A program made the translations under genes and the position numbers. Shown here one piece after another: positions 8,224-17,067 of a stretch of DNA of 34,713 nucleotides (position 1 is its first letter; each line of letters opens with the position of its first letter). The notes beneath the pieces are model-generated. The model ran no database searches and had not been told where the DNA came from. It worked only from the letters and a program-made list of their open reading frames with translations. The stretch spans positions 1-34,713 of the forward strand of contig NZ_SMLC01000073.1 in the NCBI RefSeq assembly GCF_004349245.1. Direction: 5' to 3'. Source of the stretch: Actinomadura sp. 6K520 (lineage in GTDB: Bacteria > Actinomycetota > Actinomycetes > Streptosporangiales > Streptosporangiaceae).

Positions 8224-8395
8224 GGGAGCTCCCGTCCTCCATGTCAGATCGGCGGCGAGTCCGATCGGCGCGCAGCTTAGGATGTGACGCCGGGCTACGT
8301 TAAAGCAACCTCAAGCATCGACAAGTATCCCGCGGGCCGGCCGTCCCCCCGGTATTTTTCGGCCGCCCCGGGCGAGCTCCCGGAGGGACGCCGAG
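8224..8395. promoter_or_regulatory. Divergent intergenic region eccD / eccC
   Basis: These 172 bp separate the divergent eccD and eccC starts and must hold both promoters if the genes are not read through. It is locally AT-richer (a TACGTTAAAG stretch near 8297 and GGTATTTTTC near 8351). I could not assign a convincing -35/-10 pair to either direction. Confidence 0.4.
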
Positions 8396-11300
8396 GTGAG
8401 CACGATCCTCGTCAGGCGCAAGGAGCGCCGCAAGCCGCCACCGGCCCCCAAAGGGGAACTGCTGCTGGAGTCTCCGCCGGAGATTCCGGAGACGCAGAGC
8501 GGCGGCCTGCAGAACGTGCTCATGTACATGCCCATGGCCGTGATGCCGCTCATGATGGGGCTGATGCTCCTCGGCGGCGGCACCCGGAGCCCGATCATGA
8601 TGATCGGCAGCGGCGGCATGGCACTGGCGATGGGCGCCATGATGGTCGGGCAGCTCGGCCGCGGCTCCGGCGAGCGCAAGTTCAAGCTGAACGGGGCCCG
8701 GCGCGACTACTTCCGCTACCTCGGCCAGGCGCGCCGCAAGGTCCGCCGCGCGGCCGAGCAGCAGCGCGAGTCACTGGAGTGGAACAGCCCCGCCCCGGAC
8801 TCGCTGTGGTCGCTGGTGATGAGCGCCCGGATCTGGGAGCGCCGCCCGTCCGACGCCGACTTCGGGAACGTGCGGATCGGCGCCGGGCCGCAGAAGCTCG
8901 CCGTCCAGCTGATCCCGCCGGAGACCCGCCCGGTGGAGGACCTGGAGCCGATGACGGCGGGGGCGCTGCGCCGCTTCGTCCGGGCGCACTCGACGGTGCC
9001 GAACCTGCCGGTGTCGGTGTCGCTGCCGTCGTTCGCGCGGATCCTGCCGATGGGCGACCTGGACGCGGCGCGCTCGATGGTCCGGTCGATGCTGGCGCAG
9101 CTCACCGCGTTCCACTCCCCCGACGACATGCGGGTCAGCGTGTGCGCGTCGCCCGAGGCCATGCCCCACTGGGACTGGGTCAAGTGGCTGCCGCACGCGA
9201 TGCACCCGACGCTGACGGACGCGGCGGGCCCCGTCCGCCTGATGACCGGCACCCTCTCCGACCTGGAGCGGCTGCTCGGGAACGAGCTGAAGGACCGGGC
9301 GCGGTTCACCCCCGGCCTGCAGCAGAGCGACCTGCCGTACCACGTGGTGGTCATGGACGGCGGAGCCGTCACACCCGACTCGCAGATCGGCTCGGACGGC
9401 ATCGAGGGCGTGTGCGTCATCGACCTCACCGGCCATGTCGCGCCGACCCCCGACAGCACCATGCTGCGGCTGCGGGTCGCCCCCGGCAAGATGGCCATGC
9501 TGCGCCGCGACCGTACCGGCAAGGACGTGCCGAGCTCCCTCGGCCGGCCCGACCAGTTCAGCTACGTCCAGGCCGACGGGCTCGCCCGGCAGCTCGCCCC
9601 GCTGCGGGCCAGCACCGCCGCGGACCCGGAGATGGACGCCCTGTCGTCCGCCACGACGCTGACGACGCTGCTCGGCGTCCCCGACCCGGCCAGGATCGAG
9701 CCCCGGCAGGCGTGGCAGCCGCGGGCACCGCGGAACCGGCTGCGGGTGCCGATCGGCCTGGACTCCGAGGGCCGCCCGATCGAGCTCGACATCAAGGAGG
9801 CCGCGCAGGGCGGCTACGGCCCGCACGGGCTGTGCATCGGCGCGACCGGCTCCGGCAAGTCGGAGCTCCTGCGGACCCTGGTGCTCGGCCTGGCCATGAC
9901 GCACTCGTCGGAGGTGCTGAACTTCGTCCTCGTCGACTTCAAGGGCGGCGCGACGTTCCTCGGCATGGACGGCCTCCAGCACGTGTCGGCCATCATCACG
10001 AACCTGGAGGACGAGCTGCCGCTCGTCGACCGCATGTACGACGCGCTGCACGGCGAGATGGTGCGCCGGCAGGAGTGGCTGCGCGCCGCCGGCAACTACG
10101 CCTCGCTGCGCGACTACGAGAAGGCCCGCGAGCAGGGCGCGGCGCTGAAGCCGATGCCGACGCTGTTCGTCGTGCTGGACGAGTTCTCCGAGCTGCTCTC
10201 CGCCAAGCCCGACTTCGCCGAGCTGTTCGTGATGATCGGACGGCTCGGCCGCTCGCTCGGCGTCCACCTGCTGCTCGCGTCGCAGCGGCTGGAGGAGGGC
10301 AAGCTCCGCGGCCTGGACACGCACCTGTCCTACCGGATCGGCCTCCGGACGTTCTCCTCGGCGGAGTCGCGGGTCGTCCTCGGGGTGCCCGATGCCTACG
10401 AGCTGCCCCAGGCGCCCGGCAACGGCTACCTGAAGATCGGGACCGAGACGATGACGCGGTTCCGCGCCGCGTACGTCTCCGGCCCGTACAAGCCGGAGGA
10501 GGGTGAGGCGCAGGAGTCCCGGCAGGGACCGCGGCAGCTCGCGCAGATCGTGCCCTTCACCCCGGCGTACGTCCGGCCGCAGATCCAGGAGCAGTCGCGG
10601 CAGGAGGAGCGGCAGGACGACCGGGAGGACCAGGGGCCGCAGATCAGCCTGTTCGACCTCGTCGTCCGGCAGCTCGCCGGGCACGGGCCGCCGCCGCACC
10701 CGATCTGGCTTCCGCCGCTGGCGGAGCCGGCCACCCTCGACCAGGTGCTGCCGCAGCTGCAGCAGACGCCCGAGTACGGCTTCACCACCGCGGGCTGGGA
10801 CGGCCGGGGCCGGCTGCACGCGTTCGCGGGCATCGTCGACAAGCCGTTCGACCAGCGCCGCGACCCGATGTGGCTGGACCTGTCCGGCGCCGCCGGGCAC
10901 GTCGGCATCGCCGGCAACCCGCAGGCGGGCAAGTCGACCGTGCTGCGGACGGTCATCGCCTCGCTGGCGCTCATGCACACGCCGCAGGAGGTGCAGTTCT
11001 ACTGCCTGGACTTCGGCGGTGGCGCGCTGGCGCCGCTGGCGGACCTGCCGCACGTCGGCGGTGTCGCCAGCCGGCTGGACCCCGATCGCGTCCGGCGCAC
11101 GGTCGCCGAGGTCTCCGGGCTGCTGGAGTCGCGGGAGCGCTTCTTCACCGAGCGCGGCATCGACTCGATCGGCACCTACCGGCGGATGCGGGCCGAGGGG
11201 CAGATCGCCGGGGACGGCTTCGGCGACGTGTTCCTCGTCGTCGACAACTGGCTGACCGTCCGGCAGGAGTTCGAGGCGATCGAGGGGACGATCACCGACC

Positions 11301-12373
11301 TGGCCGCGCGCGGCCTCGGCTACGGCATCCACGTCATCGCCGCGACGAACAAGTGGTCGGAGTTCCGGCTGACGATCCGCGACCTGTTCGGCACGCGGCT
11401 GGAGCTGAAGCTGGGCGACCCGTACGAGTCGGAGATGGACCGCAAGCTCGCCGCGAACGTCCCCGAGGGGCGTCCGGGCCGCGGGATCACCCGCGAGGGC
11501 CTCCACTTCCTCGGCGCGCTGCCCCGGATCGACGGCCGGCCGGCCGCGGAGGACCTCGCCGACGGCGTCCGGCACCTGGTGGAGACGATCAAGGCCGGCT
11601 GGCAGGGGCGTCCGCCCGCGCCGCCCGTCCGGATGCTCCCGGACCTGCTGCCGCACACGCAGCTGCCCGCCGTCACCGAGACCGGCAAGCGCATCCCGAT
11701 CGGCATCGACGAGGACACCCTGTCGCCCGTCCTGCTGGACTTCGAGAACGACCCGCACTTCGTCGTGCTCGGCGACAACGAGTGCGGCAAGTCCAACCTG
11801 CTGCGGCTCATCGTCGAGTCGATCAAGGCCAGGTACACCACCGACGATGCCCGCATCATCATGCTCGACTACCGCCGGGCCCTGCTCGACTCGGCGGAGA
11901 GCGACCACGTCATCGGGTTCGCCGCGTCGTCGACGGCCGCGAGCGGGCTGATGAAGGACGTCCACGGCGCCCTGGTGAACCGGCTCCCGCCGTCGGACCT
12001 GACCCCCGACCAGCTGCGCAACCGGTCGTGGTGGAGCGGGTCGGAGCTGTTCCTGGTCGTGGACGACTACGACCTGGTCGCGACGCCGTCCGGCAACCCG
12101 CTCGCGCAGCTCGCCGAGCTGCTGCCGCAGGCCCGCGACATCGGCATGCACCTGATCCTCTCGCGCACGATGGGCGGGGCGGGGCGCGCCATGTTCGACC
12201 CGATCCTGCAGCGGCTGAAGGACATGGCCAGCCCGGCGCTGATCATGTCGGGCAACAAGGACGAGGGCAGCCTGTTCGACGTCCGGCCGAGCCCGCTGCC
12301 CCCCGGCCGCGGCACCCGGTCCGACCGCCGCGCCGGCAAGCGCCTCATCCAGACCGCCTTCTACGAGCAGTGA
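8396..12373 (+). CDS. eccC: Type VII secretion motor ATPase EccC (single polypeptide)
   Basis: EccC is the FtsK/SpoIIIE-family motor that binds the YxxxD/E tail of substrates and drives export. The 1325-residue product starts at GTG 8396, with GGAGGGA seven bases upstream. It has two membrane helices (about 38-60 and 65-86), then three ATPase domains with Walker A motifs at 482-489 (GATGSGKS), 840-847 (GNPQAGKS) and 1126-1133 (GDNECGKS). Domain 1 has a full Walker B with D595-E596 (VVLDEFSE); domains 2 and 3 have VVDNW and VVDDYD, lacking the usual catalytic Glu. This matches the known picture for EccC of the related Thermomonospora curvata, where domain 1 carries the key activity. EccCa and EccCb are fused, unlike ESX-1 of M. 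tuberculosis. Confidence 0.96.
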   Translation: MSTILVRRKERRKPPPAPKGELLLESPPEIPETQSGGLQNVLMYMPMAVMPLMMGLMLLGGGTRSPIMMIGSGGMALAMGAMMVGQLGRGSGERKFKLNGARRDYFRYLGQARRKVRRAAEQQRESLEWNSPAPDSLWSLVMSARIWERRPSDADFGNVRIGAGPQKLAVQLIPPETRPVEDLEPMTAGALRRFVRAHSTVPNLPVSVSLPSFARILPMGDLDAARSMVRSMLAQLTAFHSPDDMRVSVCASPEAMPHWDWVKWLPHAMHPTLTDAAGPVRLMTGTLSDLERLLGNELKDRARFTPGLQQSDLPYHVVVMDGGAVTPDSQIGSDGIEGVCVIDLTGHVAPTPDSTMLRLRVAPGKMAMLRRDRTGKDVPSSLGRPDQFSYVQADGLARQLAPLRASTAADPEMDALSSATTLTTLLGVPDPARIEPRQAWQPRAPRNRLRVPIGLDSEGRPIELDIKEAAQGGYGPHGLCIGATGSGKSELLRTLVLGLAMTHSSEVLNFVLVDFKGGATFLGMDGLQHVSAIITNLEDELPLVDRMYDALHGEMVRRQEWLRAAGNYASLRDYEKAREQGAALKPMPTLFVVLDEFSELLSAKPDFAELFVMIGRLGRSLGVHLLLASQRLEEGKLRGLDTHLSYRIGLRTFSSAESRVVLGVPDAYELPQAPGNGYLKIGTETMTRFRAAYVSGPYKPEEGEAQESRQGPRQLAQIVPFTPAYVRPQIQEQSRQEERQDDREDQGPQISLFDLVVRQLAGHGPPPHPIWLPPLAEPATLDQVLPQLQQTPEYGFTTAGWDGRGRLHAFAGIVDKPFDQRRDPMWLDLSGAAGHVGIAGNPQAGKSTVLRTVIASLALMHTPQEVQFYCLDFGGGALAPLADLPHVGGVASRLDPDRVRRTVAEVSGLLESRERFFTERGIDSIGTYRRMRAEGQIAGDGFGDVFLVVDNWLTVRQEFEAIEGTITDLAARGLGYGIHVIAATNKWSEFRLTIRDLFGTRLELKLGDPYESEMDRKLAANVPEGRPGRGITREGLHFLGALPRIDGRPAAEDLADGVRHLVETIKAGWQGRPPAPPVRMLPDLLPHTQLPAVTETGKRIPIGIDEDTLSPVLLDFENDPHFVVLGDNECGKSNLLRLIVESIKARYTTDDARIIMLDYRRALLDSAESDHVIGFAASSTAASGLMKDVHGALVNRLPPSDLTPDQLRNRSWWSGSELFLVVDDYDLVATPSGNPLAQLAELLPQARDIGMHLILSRTMGGAGRAMFDPILQRLKDMASPALIMSGNKDEGSLFDVRPSPLPPGRGTRSDRRAGKRLIQTAFYEQ

Positions 12374-12379
12374 CCCGCC

Positions 12380-12409
12380 GGCGGAGTGCCCGTGCGCGGG
12401 CGCTCCGCC
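12380..12409. terminator. Hairpin between eccC and mycosin copy 2
   Basis: GGCGGAG-t-GCCCG, a four-base loop, then CGGGC-g-CTCCGCC form a 13-pair stem with one G-T wobble, starting seven bases after the eccC stop and ending ten bases before the convergent mycosin stop. A bidirectional terminator is the simplest reading. Confidence 0.7.
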
Positions 12410-12418
12410 TCCGGCTCG

Positions 12419-13690
12419 TCAGTCGCGGTCGTCGGCGGGGACGGTCGCGCGTCCCGGCCGCCAACCGCGGCGGCGGCCGAGGGGGATGACCGCGCCGCCG
12501 AACGCGACGAGGGCGGCGGCCCCGAGGGCGCCGCCGGCGATGGCGAGGCCCATGCCGCGGGTGCGGTGGTCGACGGGCTCCGGCTTCGCGATGGGAACGG
12601 CCCCGCCCATCGGCCGCGCGTCGGCCGCTCCGGGCTTGGCGGCCGGATCGACCAGCGCGGACACCGCCTGCAGCGGGCTGATCATGCCGTATCCGCTGCC
12701 CTGCCCGTTACCGCCCTCGGCGGTGATCAGGATCCGGTCGATGACCTGCTGGTAGGTCAGCTTGGGATGCCGGGCGCGGACCAGCGCGGCCACCCCCGAC
12801 GCGTAGGGGGCGCCGAAGCTCGTGCCCTGCAGGCCGCCCACGTACCCGTCGCCGAGGGTCGAGATGACGTTCTGCCCGGGGGCCGACACGTCGACCCGGG
12901 TCTTGAGGTTGGAGAAGTTCGCGATGGTCCCGGCCTCGTCCACCGCGGCGACGGACAGCACGCCCCGGTAGCTCGCCGGATAGGACGCGCTCTCCTTGCC
13001 GCGCTGGTCCTGGGCGACGTTGCCCGCCGACGCGACGATCAGGGCGTCCTTGCGCTGCGCCTTCCGGACGGCGAGGCGCAGCGCCGGCGTGTCCGGGGCG
13101 TCCGCCGACACGTTGATCACCTTGGCGCCCTGGTCGGCGGCCCAGGCGATGGCCTTGGGCAGCATCGTGTTGTCGTTCGTGCTCTGCCCGCTGGACCACT
13201 TGGCGTTCAGCAGCCTGACCTGCGGCGCGACCCCCACGAACGGGATGTCCCTGGAGCGCATGTCGCTCGCCGCGATGATCCCGGCGACCTGCGTGCCGTG
13301 CCCGATGCAGTCGTCGGTCGTGGTCTTCGTCGCGTCGAAGCTCGCCGCGACCTTGTTCCTGAGCTGCGGGTGGCCGGTGTCGATGCCGCTGTCCACGACG
13401 GCGACCGTCACGCCCTTGCCCCGGGTGATCGGCCACGCCTGCTCGAAGTCCAGCCGCCGCTGCGCCCACGGCTCCACGGTGATGGCCGACGCGGGCTGCC
13501 CGGCCGGTTTGTTGCACTCCGGCTTGGGCCGTGGCGGCGGTGCCTGCCGTTCCGGCTTCTTGCTGGCGGTCGGCGCCGCCAGCGGGCGGTCCGCCGGGGC
13601 CACCGGAGCGGCGGCCGCCGCCGGCGCGAACACCAGAACGGACGTCAGGGCCAGGCCGCCGGCCCCCGCCGCGAGTCGCCCTCCGCGCAT
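12419..13690 (-). CDS. mycP: Type VII secretion mycosin, copy 2
   Basis: A second subtilase of mycosin type, 423 residues. The ATG at 13690 is chosen because AGGAGAG lies about seven bases upstream and a signal peptide follows (Ala-rich to about residue 28). The triad is D100 (VAVVDSGID), H131 (IGHGTQVAG) and S291 (LQGTSFGAP), with N224 as oxyanion residue. C59 and C128 match the position of the N-terminal disulfide known in mycobacterial mycosins; this pair is missing from copy 1. A membrane segment lies at about 379-403, followed by a short basic tail. A TACAGT hexamer at 13724-13729 is a possible -10 with a 27-base leader. Whether both copies serve the same ESX complex cannot be told. Confidence 0.93.
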   Translation of the reverse strand: MRGGRLAAGAGGLALTSVLVFAPAAAAAPVAPADRPLAAPTASKKPERQAPPPRPKPECNKPAGQPASAITVEPWAQRRLDFEQAWPITRGKGVTVAVVDSGIDTGHPQLRNKVAASFDATKTTTDDCIGHGTQVAGIIAASDMRSRDIPFVGVAPQVRLLNAKWSSGQSTNDNTMLPKAIAWAADQGAKVINVSADAPDTPALRLAVRKAQRKDALIVASAGNVAQDQRGKESASYPASYRGVLSVAAVDEAGTIANFSNLKTRVDVSAPGQNVISTLGDGYVGGLQGTSFGAPYASGVAALVRARHPKLTYQQVIDRILITAEGGNGQGSGYGMISPLQAVSALVDPAAKPGAADARPMGGAVPIAKPEPVDHRTRGMGLAIAGGALGAAALVAFGGAVIPLGRRRGWRPGRATVPADDRD

Positions 13691-13855
13691 GCCTCGTCTC
13701 TCCTGCCGTTTGCGAACCCAACGACTGTAAACGATCCGCGCCGGGCGGAGGGAGCCGTCTCCGCCGACGCGGGCTCTCCGCCGCGGGGAAGGGCCGGCTT
13801 CCCGGCAATCCCTTGATAGGCGGATATCCCAGGCGCCCGAGAGGCCGGCAGGGTT

Positions 13856-13868
13856 TACCATCTGGCGG
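13856..13868 (+). promoter_or_regulatory. -10 element for a leaderless start
   Basis: TACCAT (13856-13861) fits TANNNT and is exactly seven bases before the GTG at 13869, so transcription would begin at the start codon. No ribosome site is visible. No good -35 was found. Confidence 0.45.
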
Positions 13869-14561
13869 GTGCACGCAAATGCACCGGTTCCCCCGCAGCC
13901 CGGAGGGATCGGCGGGGAACGGGGACGGCGCGCGCCGGCGCGGCGCTGGCTGGTGCCCGCGTGCGTGGTCGGGGTGCTGGCCGTGCTCGTTCCGGTGCTG
14001 TGGGCGACGGGCGGGCTCAAGGAGAAGCCGAAGCAGCCGGTGAAGGCGGCCGGGACGGCGCTGGACCTCGGGCTGTTCACCGTGACCGTCCGGGACGCGC
14101 GTGTCGGGCTGGCCAAGGAGGGCTTCGGGGACGCGCAGGAACGTTTCCTCATCGTCCGGATGAGTGTGGAGAACAAGGGCAAGGAGACCGAGCCGCTCGG
14201 CATCGGCGGCCTGGGCGAAGGCGTCGTCGCGCTGACGAGGACCGGCAAGTGGGTCGAGCCCGAGCGGGTCGAGGGCGCCGCCGGGGGCGCCGAGACGGAC
14301 ATGGTGCAGCCGGGGCTGCCGGTCGAGGCGTCCGCGATGTGGAAGATGGGGCCGGCGGACTCCCCCGAGAAGCTCACCGTCGGCCTGCGCGCATGGAAGT
14401 ACGAGCACGGGTTCACCGACGAGCAGTTCAACTGGATCGTCCAGCGTGAGGACGACGCACTCGTCGGCCGCCTCACCCTGGCGGTGGCGCCCATGAGCGC
14501 GGTGCCTCGCGCGCCTCAGGGGACGCCGCCCTCCCCGACACCGACCGTGAGCCGCCCATGA
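13869..14561 (+). CDS. Single-pass membrane protein with DUF4352-like outer domain
   Basis: Product of 230 residues: a short Pro/Arg-rich cytoplasmic segment, one membrane helix (about 27-46), then an external beta-rich domain. The pattern LGLFTVTVRDARVG ... RFLIVRMSVENKGKE is that of DUF4352-type domains on actinobacterial surface proteins; the exact family is not certain. The end is Pro/Ser/Thr-rich. The gene opens a three-gene unit: its TGA overlaps the next ATG by four bases. The unit is divergent from mycosin copy 2, so a link to the ESX system is possible but only by position. Confidence 0.7.
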   Translation: MHANAPVPPQPGGIGGERGRRAPARRWLVPACVVGVLAVLVPVLWATGGLKEKPKQPVKAAGTALDLGLFTVTVRDARVGLAKEGFGDAQERFLIVRMSVENKGKETEPLGIGGLGEGVVALTRTGKWVEPERVEGAAGGAETDMVQPGLPVEASAMWKMGPADSPEKLTVGLRAWKYEHGFTDEQFNWIVQREDDALVGRLTLAVAPMSAVPRAPQGTPPSPTPTVSRP

Positions 14562-15163
14562 ACGTGCGGCGGGTGCTCCTGAAGGGCGGTGCCGGGCTCG
14601 GCGGGGCGGTCCTGCTCGCCGGAGCGATGTGGCTGCACTCCCTCATACCGGAGCTCAGGGCCACGGAGCTGGACCCGATCCGGGACGGCGGCACGGTCGG
14701 CGAAGAGGTCCGCAACCGCGACTTCAGCGTGCGGGTGGAGAAGGTGGAGGCGGCGCGGTCGCTCGCCCCGAGCCTGTCGTTGGGCGATCCGCCCCCGGTC
14801 GGCACCGAGGGGATCTACCTCGTCGTCCGGTTCAGGGCGACGAGCCACCGCGAGCCCCTGGAGCTGCGGACGGCCCAGCTGGAGACCCCCGGCGGCTACG
14901 TCTACCGGCATGACCCGCGGACGGGCATCACGTCCGCCGGGGCCCGGCCGACGTTCCAGCCCTTGATCTGGACGCCCGCGGCGTTCGTGTTCGAGCTGCC
15001 GAAGCAGCGCCTGGAAGGGGCGCACCTCGTCGTCGGGCCGGGCGGGCTGCTGCCGCAGCTGTCCGCGGAGGCGGACATCGACCTCGGAATCACCCGTGCA
15101 CGGGCGAACGAGCTGATCGAGGGCGCCGCCCAGGGCTACGACCTCAAGGCGGGCACCCCATGA
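14558..15163 (+). CDS. Single-pass membrane protein, second of three-gene unit
   Basis: Product of 201 residues with an N-terminal membrane helix or uncleaved signal (about 7-28), followed by an external domain with FSVRVEKVEAARS and GIYLVVRFRATSHREP, similar in layout to the preceding protein. This suggests the three proteins share a fold or arose by duplication, though sequence identity by eye is low. The start overlaps the previous stop (ATGA at 14558-14561) and its own stop overlaps the next start in the same way. Function unknown. Confidence 0.72.
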   Translation: MNVRRVLLKGGAGLGGAVLLAGAMWLHSLIPELRATELDPIRDGGTVGEEVRNRDFSVRVEKVEAARSLAPSLSLGDPPPVGTEGIYLVVRFRATSHREPLELRTAQLETPGGYVYRHDPRTGITSAGARPTFQPLIWTPAAFVFELPKQRLEGAHLVVGPGGLLPQLSAEADIDLGITRARANELIEGAAQGYDLKAGTP

Positions 15164-15756
15164 CGGCAGCGGACACCTCGCCCGACCTGTTCCCGCCGAT
15201 CCCGCCCGAGCCCGGCCCGGCGCGGGAACCCAGGCTGCGCCCCCTGGAGAGGCGGATCCTCCAGGCGGTCGCGCTCCTGTGCGCCGTCTCCGCGCTCCTC
15301 GCCGTGCAGTGGGCGGACGAGAGGAACAACGTCGAGAAGAACCTGAAGCCGCCGGAGAAGGTCGTCACCGTGCAGCCGGACACGGTCGGCGAGTTCCTCG
15401 GCGCGCGGTGGATGGCGCTGAAGCGCGAGACGGCCCGGCCGCTCGCCGGCGGTGCGCAGCAGGGCGACGTGGCCGAACTGCGGTTCACGGTCGGCGTCCG
15501 CCCGGACGACGCCGCGGCCGTGCAGCTGGTCGGGGCGTACGACCTCGGCTACCGGTTCGTCGACGGCGAGGGCCGCGAATGGTCCGCCTCGGGAGCGGTC
15601 GTCGGCCGGCGGCCGCAGGCGGGCGTCTCGTCCCTGATCAGCGTCAGGGGGACGGTGCCCCGTTCGAAGGCGGACTCGCTGAAGCTGGAGATACGGGCGC
15701 CGAAGTCGGCGCGGAAGGCGGGGGACCCACTGCTTTCGCTGCGGTTCGAGCGGTGA
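15160..15756 (+). CDS. Single-pass membrane protein, third of three-gene unit
   Basis: Product of 198 residues: about 33 Pro-rich cytoplasmic residues, one membrane helix (about 34-50), then an external domain with AELRFTVGVRPDDAA and DLGYRFVDGEGREWSASG. The same cytoplasm-helix-beta-domain plan is seen in the two upstream proteins, which suggests they act together in one surface complex (inference). The last 113 bp overlap, in the opposite direction, the end of the multipass membrane protein gene. Confidence 0.7.
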   Translation: MTAADTSPDLFPPIPPEPGPAREPRLRPLERRILQAVALLCAVSALLAVQWADERNNVEKNLKPPEKVVTVQPDTVGEFLGARWMALKRETARPLAGGAQQGDVAELRFTVGVRPDDAAAVQLVGAYDLGYRFVDGEGREWSASGAVVGRRPQAGVSSLISVRGTVPRSKADSLKLEIRAPKSARKAGDPLLSLRFER

Positions 15757-16945
15757 CCCTCGCCATGACGAGGTTGAACGCCGCCGCCAGCAGGCAGACG
15801 CGCAGGATCTCGAAGGCCAGCCCCGCCGCGAACCCGACGAACGGCAGCACCTGCATCCACCACGTCACCTCGTGCGGGCCGATCACCTCGTAGGCCAGGC
15901 GGCGGCCGGCCTCCTCGCCCACGTCCAGGCCGGCGAACAGCAGGCAGAACGTGGCGAACGGCATCATCCCGGACCGGCGGACGAGCCGCAGCCCGAACCA
16001 GGCGGGCAGCCACATCTCCCGGAAGCCGCGGGTGAGGATCTCCCGGGGGCTGTTCACCCGCTCGATCCCGCCGGCCCGCGCCAGCCGCCGCGCCGCGCGG
16101 CCGCGGCCGAGCACGACCCGCTCGTCCCCGGCGTCCAGGCCGAGGATCACGCCCGCGATCACCAGCAGGATCAGCGCGCCGAGCACCGCGTCCTTGAACG
16201 GCGGCCACAGGGCGAGGGCGGGACCCGCGACGTCGGTGACCCACGCCCACGCCTGCCGCGCGGTGACCCACTCGGTCACCGCGCGGCGCAGGTGGTCGAC
16301 GGTGAAGATGCCGAACAGCGCGAACTGGACCTCCAGGAAGGCGACGAGCGCGCCGACGGCGCGCGGGAGCCGTTCCTCCAGCCGCCATTCGGCCGCGACC
16401 TTCAGCACGAAGAGCCCCGCGGTGAGGCCGATCGCGAGCCCGACGTGCTTCTCCAGCGACAGCAGCAGCTCCATCGCCTCCAGCTGCCCCTGGATGCCGC
16501 CCTCGCTGAAGCCGCGGCTCGCGGCCAGCCCGGCGAACTCCCGGGCGTCCTCGGACTGCCTGCCCCAGGCCAGGTAGAAGAGCACGAACGGGAGCGCGGC
16601 GCGGCCCATCGCGCCGACGACCGACTCCTCGTTGCCGACCGCCCACGGTGTCAGCTCGCCGTCGGACGCGCGGGCGTGCACGACGTCCAGGCCCTCGCGG
16701 ACGCTGTGCACCATCAGCACCGTGACCGCCAGCGTGATCACCACCAGCAGGCCGATGGTGGCGATCGGCGCGATCGACGCGGCGGTGCCCTTCATCGAGC
16801 CGAGCCGGTACCCGCCGTACATCACGCCGTAGCGCAGCAGCTCGCCGACCGTGAACCACAGGGCGAGCGGGAGGAGGAAGCGGCCCGCGAGCCTCAGCGT
16901 GGCCCATGGGAGCAGCAGCGGCGACCGCCGGGACAGTCCTAACAT
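15644..16945 (-). CDS. Multipass membrane protein of unknown function
   Basis: Product of 433 residues from ATG 16945 (MLGLSRRSP...). The codon run extends nine residues further to a GTG at 16972, but the ATG has TACGAT seven bases upstream, a leaderless-type arrangement. At least seven hydrophobic segments are visible, including LPLALWFTVGELLRYGV, IATIGLLVVITLAVTVLMV, ALILLVIAGVILGL and FATFCLLFAGLDVG. A Pro/Ala/Ser tail of about 25 residues follows the last helix. I recognise no family motif. The C-terminal coding region overlaps the convergent gene by 113 bp, so the exact end deserves a check. Confidence 0.65.
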   Translation of the reverse strand: MLGLSRRSPLLLPWATLRLAGRFLLPLALWFTVGELLRYGVMYGGYRLGSMKGTAASIAPIATIGLLVVITLAVTVLMVHSVREGLDVVHARASDGELTPWAVGNEESVVGAMGRAALPFVLFYLAWGRQSEDAREFAGLAASRGFSEGGIQGQLEAMELLLSLEKHVGLAIGLTAGLFVLKVAAEWRLEERLPRAVGALVAFLEVQFALFGIFTVDHLRRAVTEWVTARQAWAWVTDVAGPALALWPPFKDAVLGALILLVIAGVILGLDAGDERVVLGRGRAARRLARAGGIERVNSPREILTRGFREMWLPAWFGLRLVRRSGMMPFATFCLLFAGLDVGEEAGRRLAYEVIGPHEVTWWMQVLPFVGFAAGLAFEILRVCLLAAAFNLVMARVTARTAAKAVGPPPSAPTSAPVSPASASPPSNGAPSP

Positions 16946-16958
16946 CGCGCTGATCGTA
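16946..16958 (-). promoter_or_regulatory. -10 element for a leaderless start
   Basis: On the minus strand TACGAT (16953-16958) is followed by seven bases and the ATG at 16945, the spacing expected if the mRNA begins at the start codon. No ribosome site precedes the ATG and no clear -35 is present. Confidence 0.4.
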
Positions 16959-17007
16959 CCGATCCCGCACACTCGGCTGCGGATTTCCCCCTATGTCCCA
17001 ACAACGA

Positions 17008-17046
17008 CGGACCCCGCCGTCCGCGTGCTGTGGACGGCGGGGTCCG
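17008..17046 (-). terminator. Strong hairpin terminator after sseC
   Basis: Two perfect 15-base arms (17008-17022 and 17032-17046) enclose a nine-base loop, 21 bases past the SseC stop. On the minus strand the stem is followed by TCGTTGTTGGG, weakly T-rich. It probably ends the DUF4395-sseA-sseC transcript. Confidence 0.75.
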
Positions 17047-17067
17047 GAAAGCGGCCCGAAGACCGGG

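Noticed and set aside
5929..8280. 783-codon open frame on the plus strand over eccB and eccD
   Set aside because: Antisense shadow with low-complexity Arg/His/Gly content, no ribosome site and no domain.
8771..12151. 1126-codon open frame on the minus strand inside eccC
   Set aside because: It is antisense to a gene with clear ATPase motifs; its Arg/Ala/Asp/Gly-rich content is the usual shadow of GC-biased third positions.
12708..14408. 566-codon minus-strand frame across mycosin copy 2 and the following membrane protein gene
   Set aside because: It runs out of frame through both genes and has no family features.
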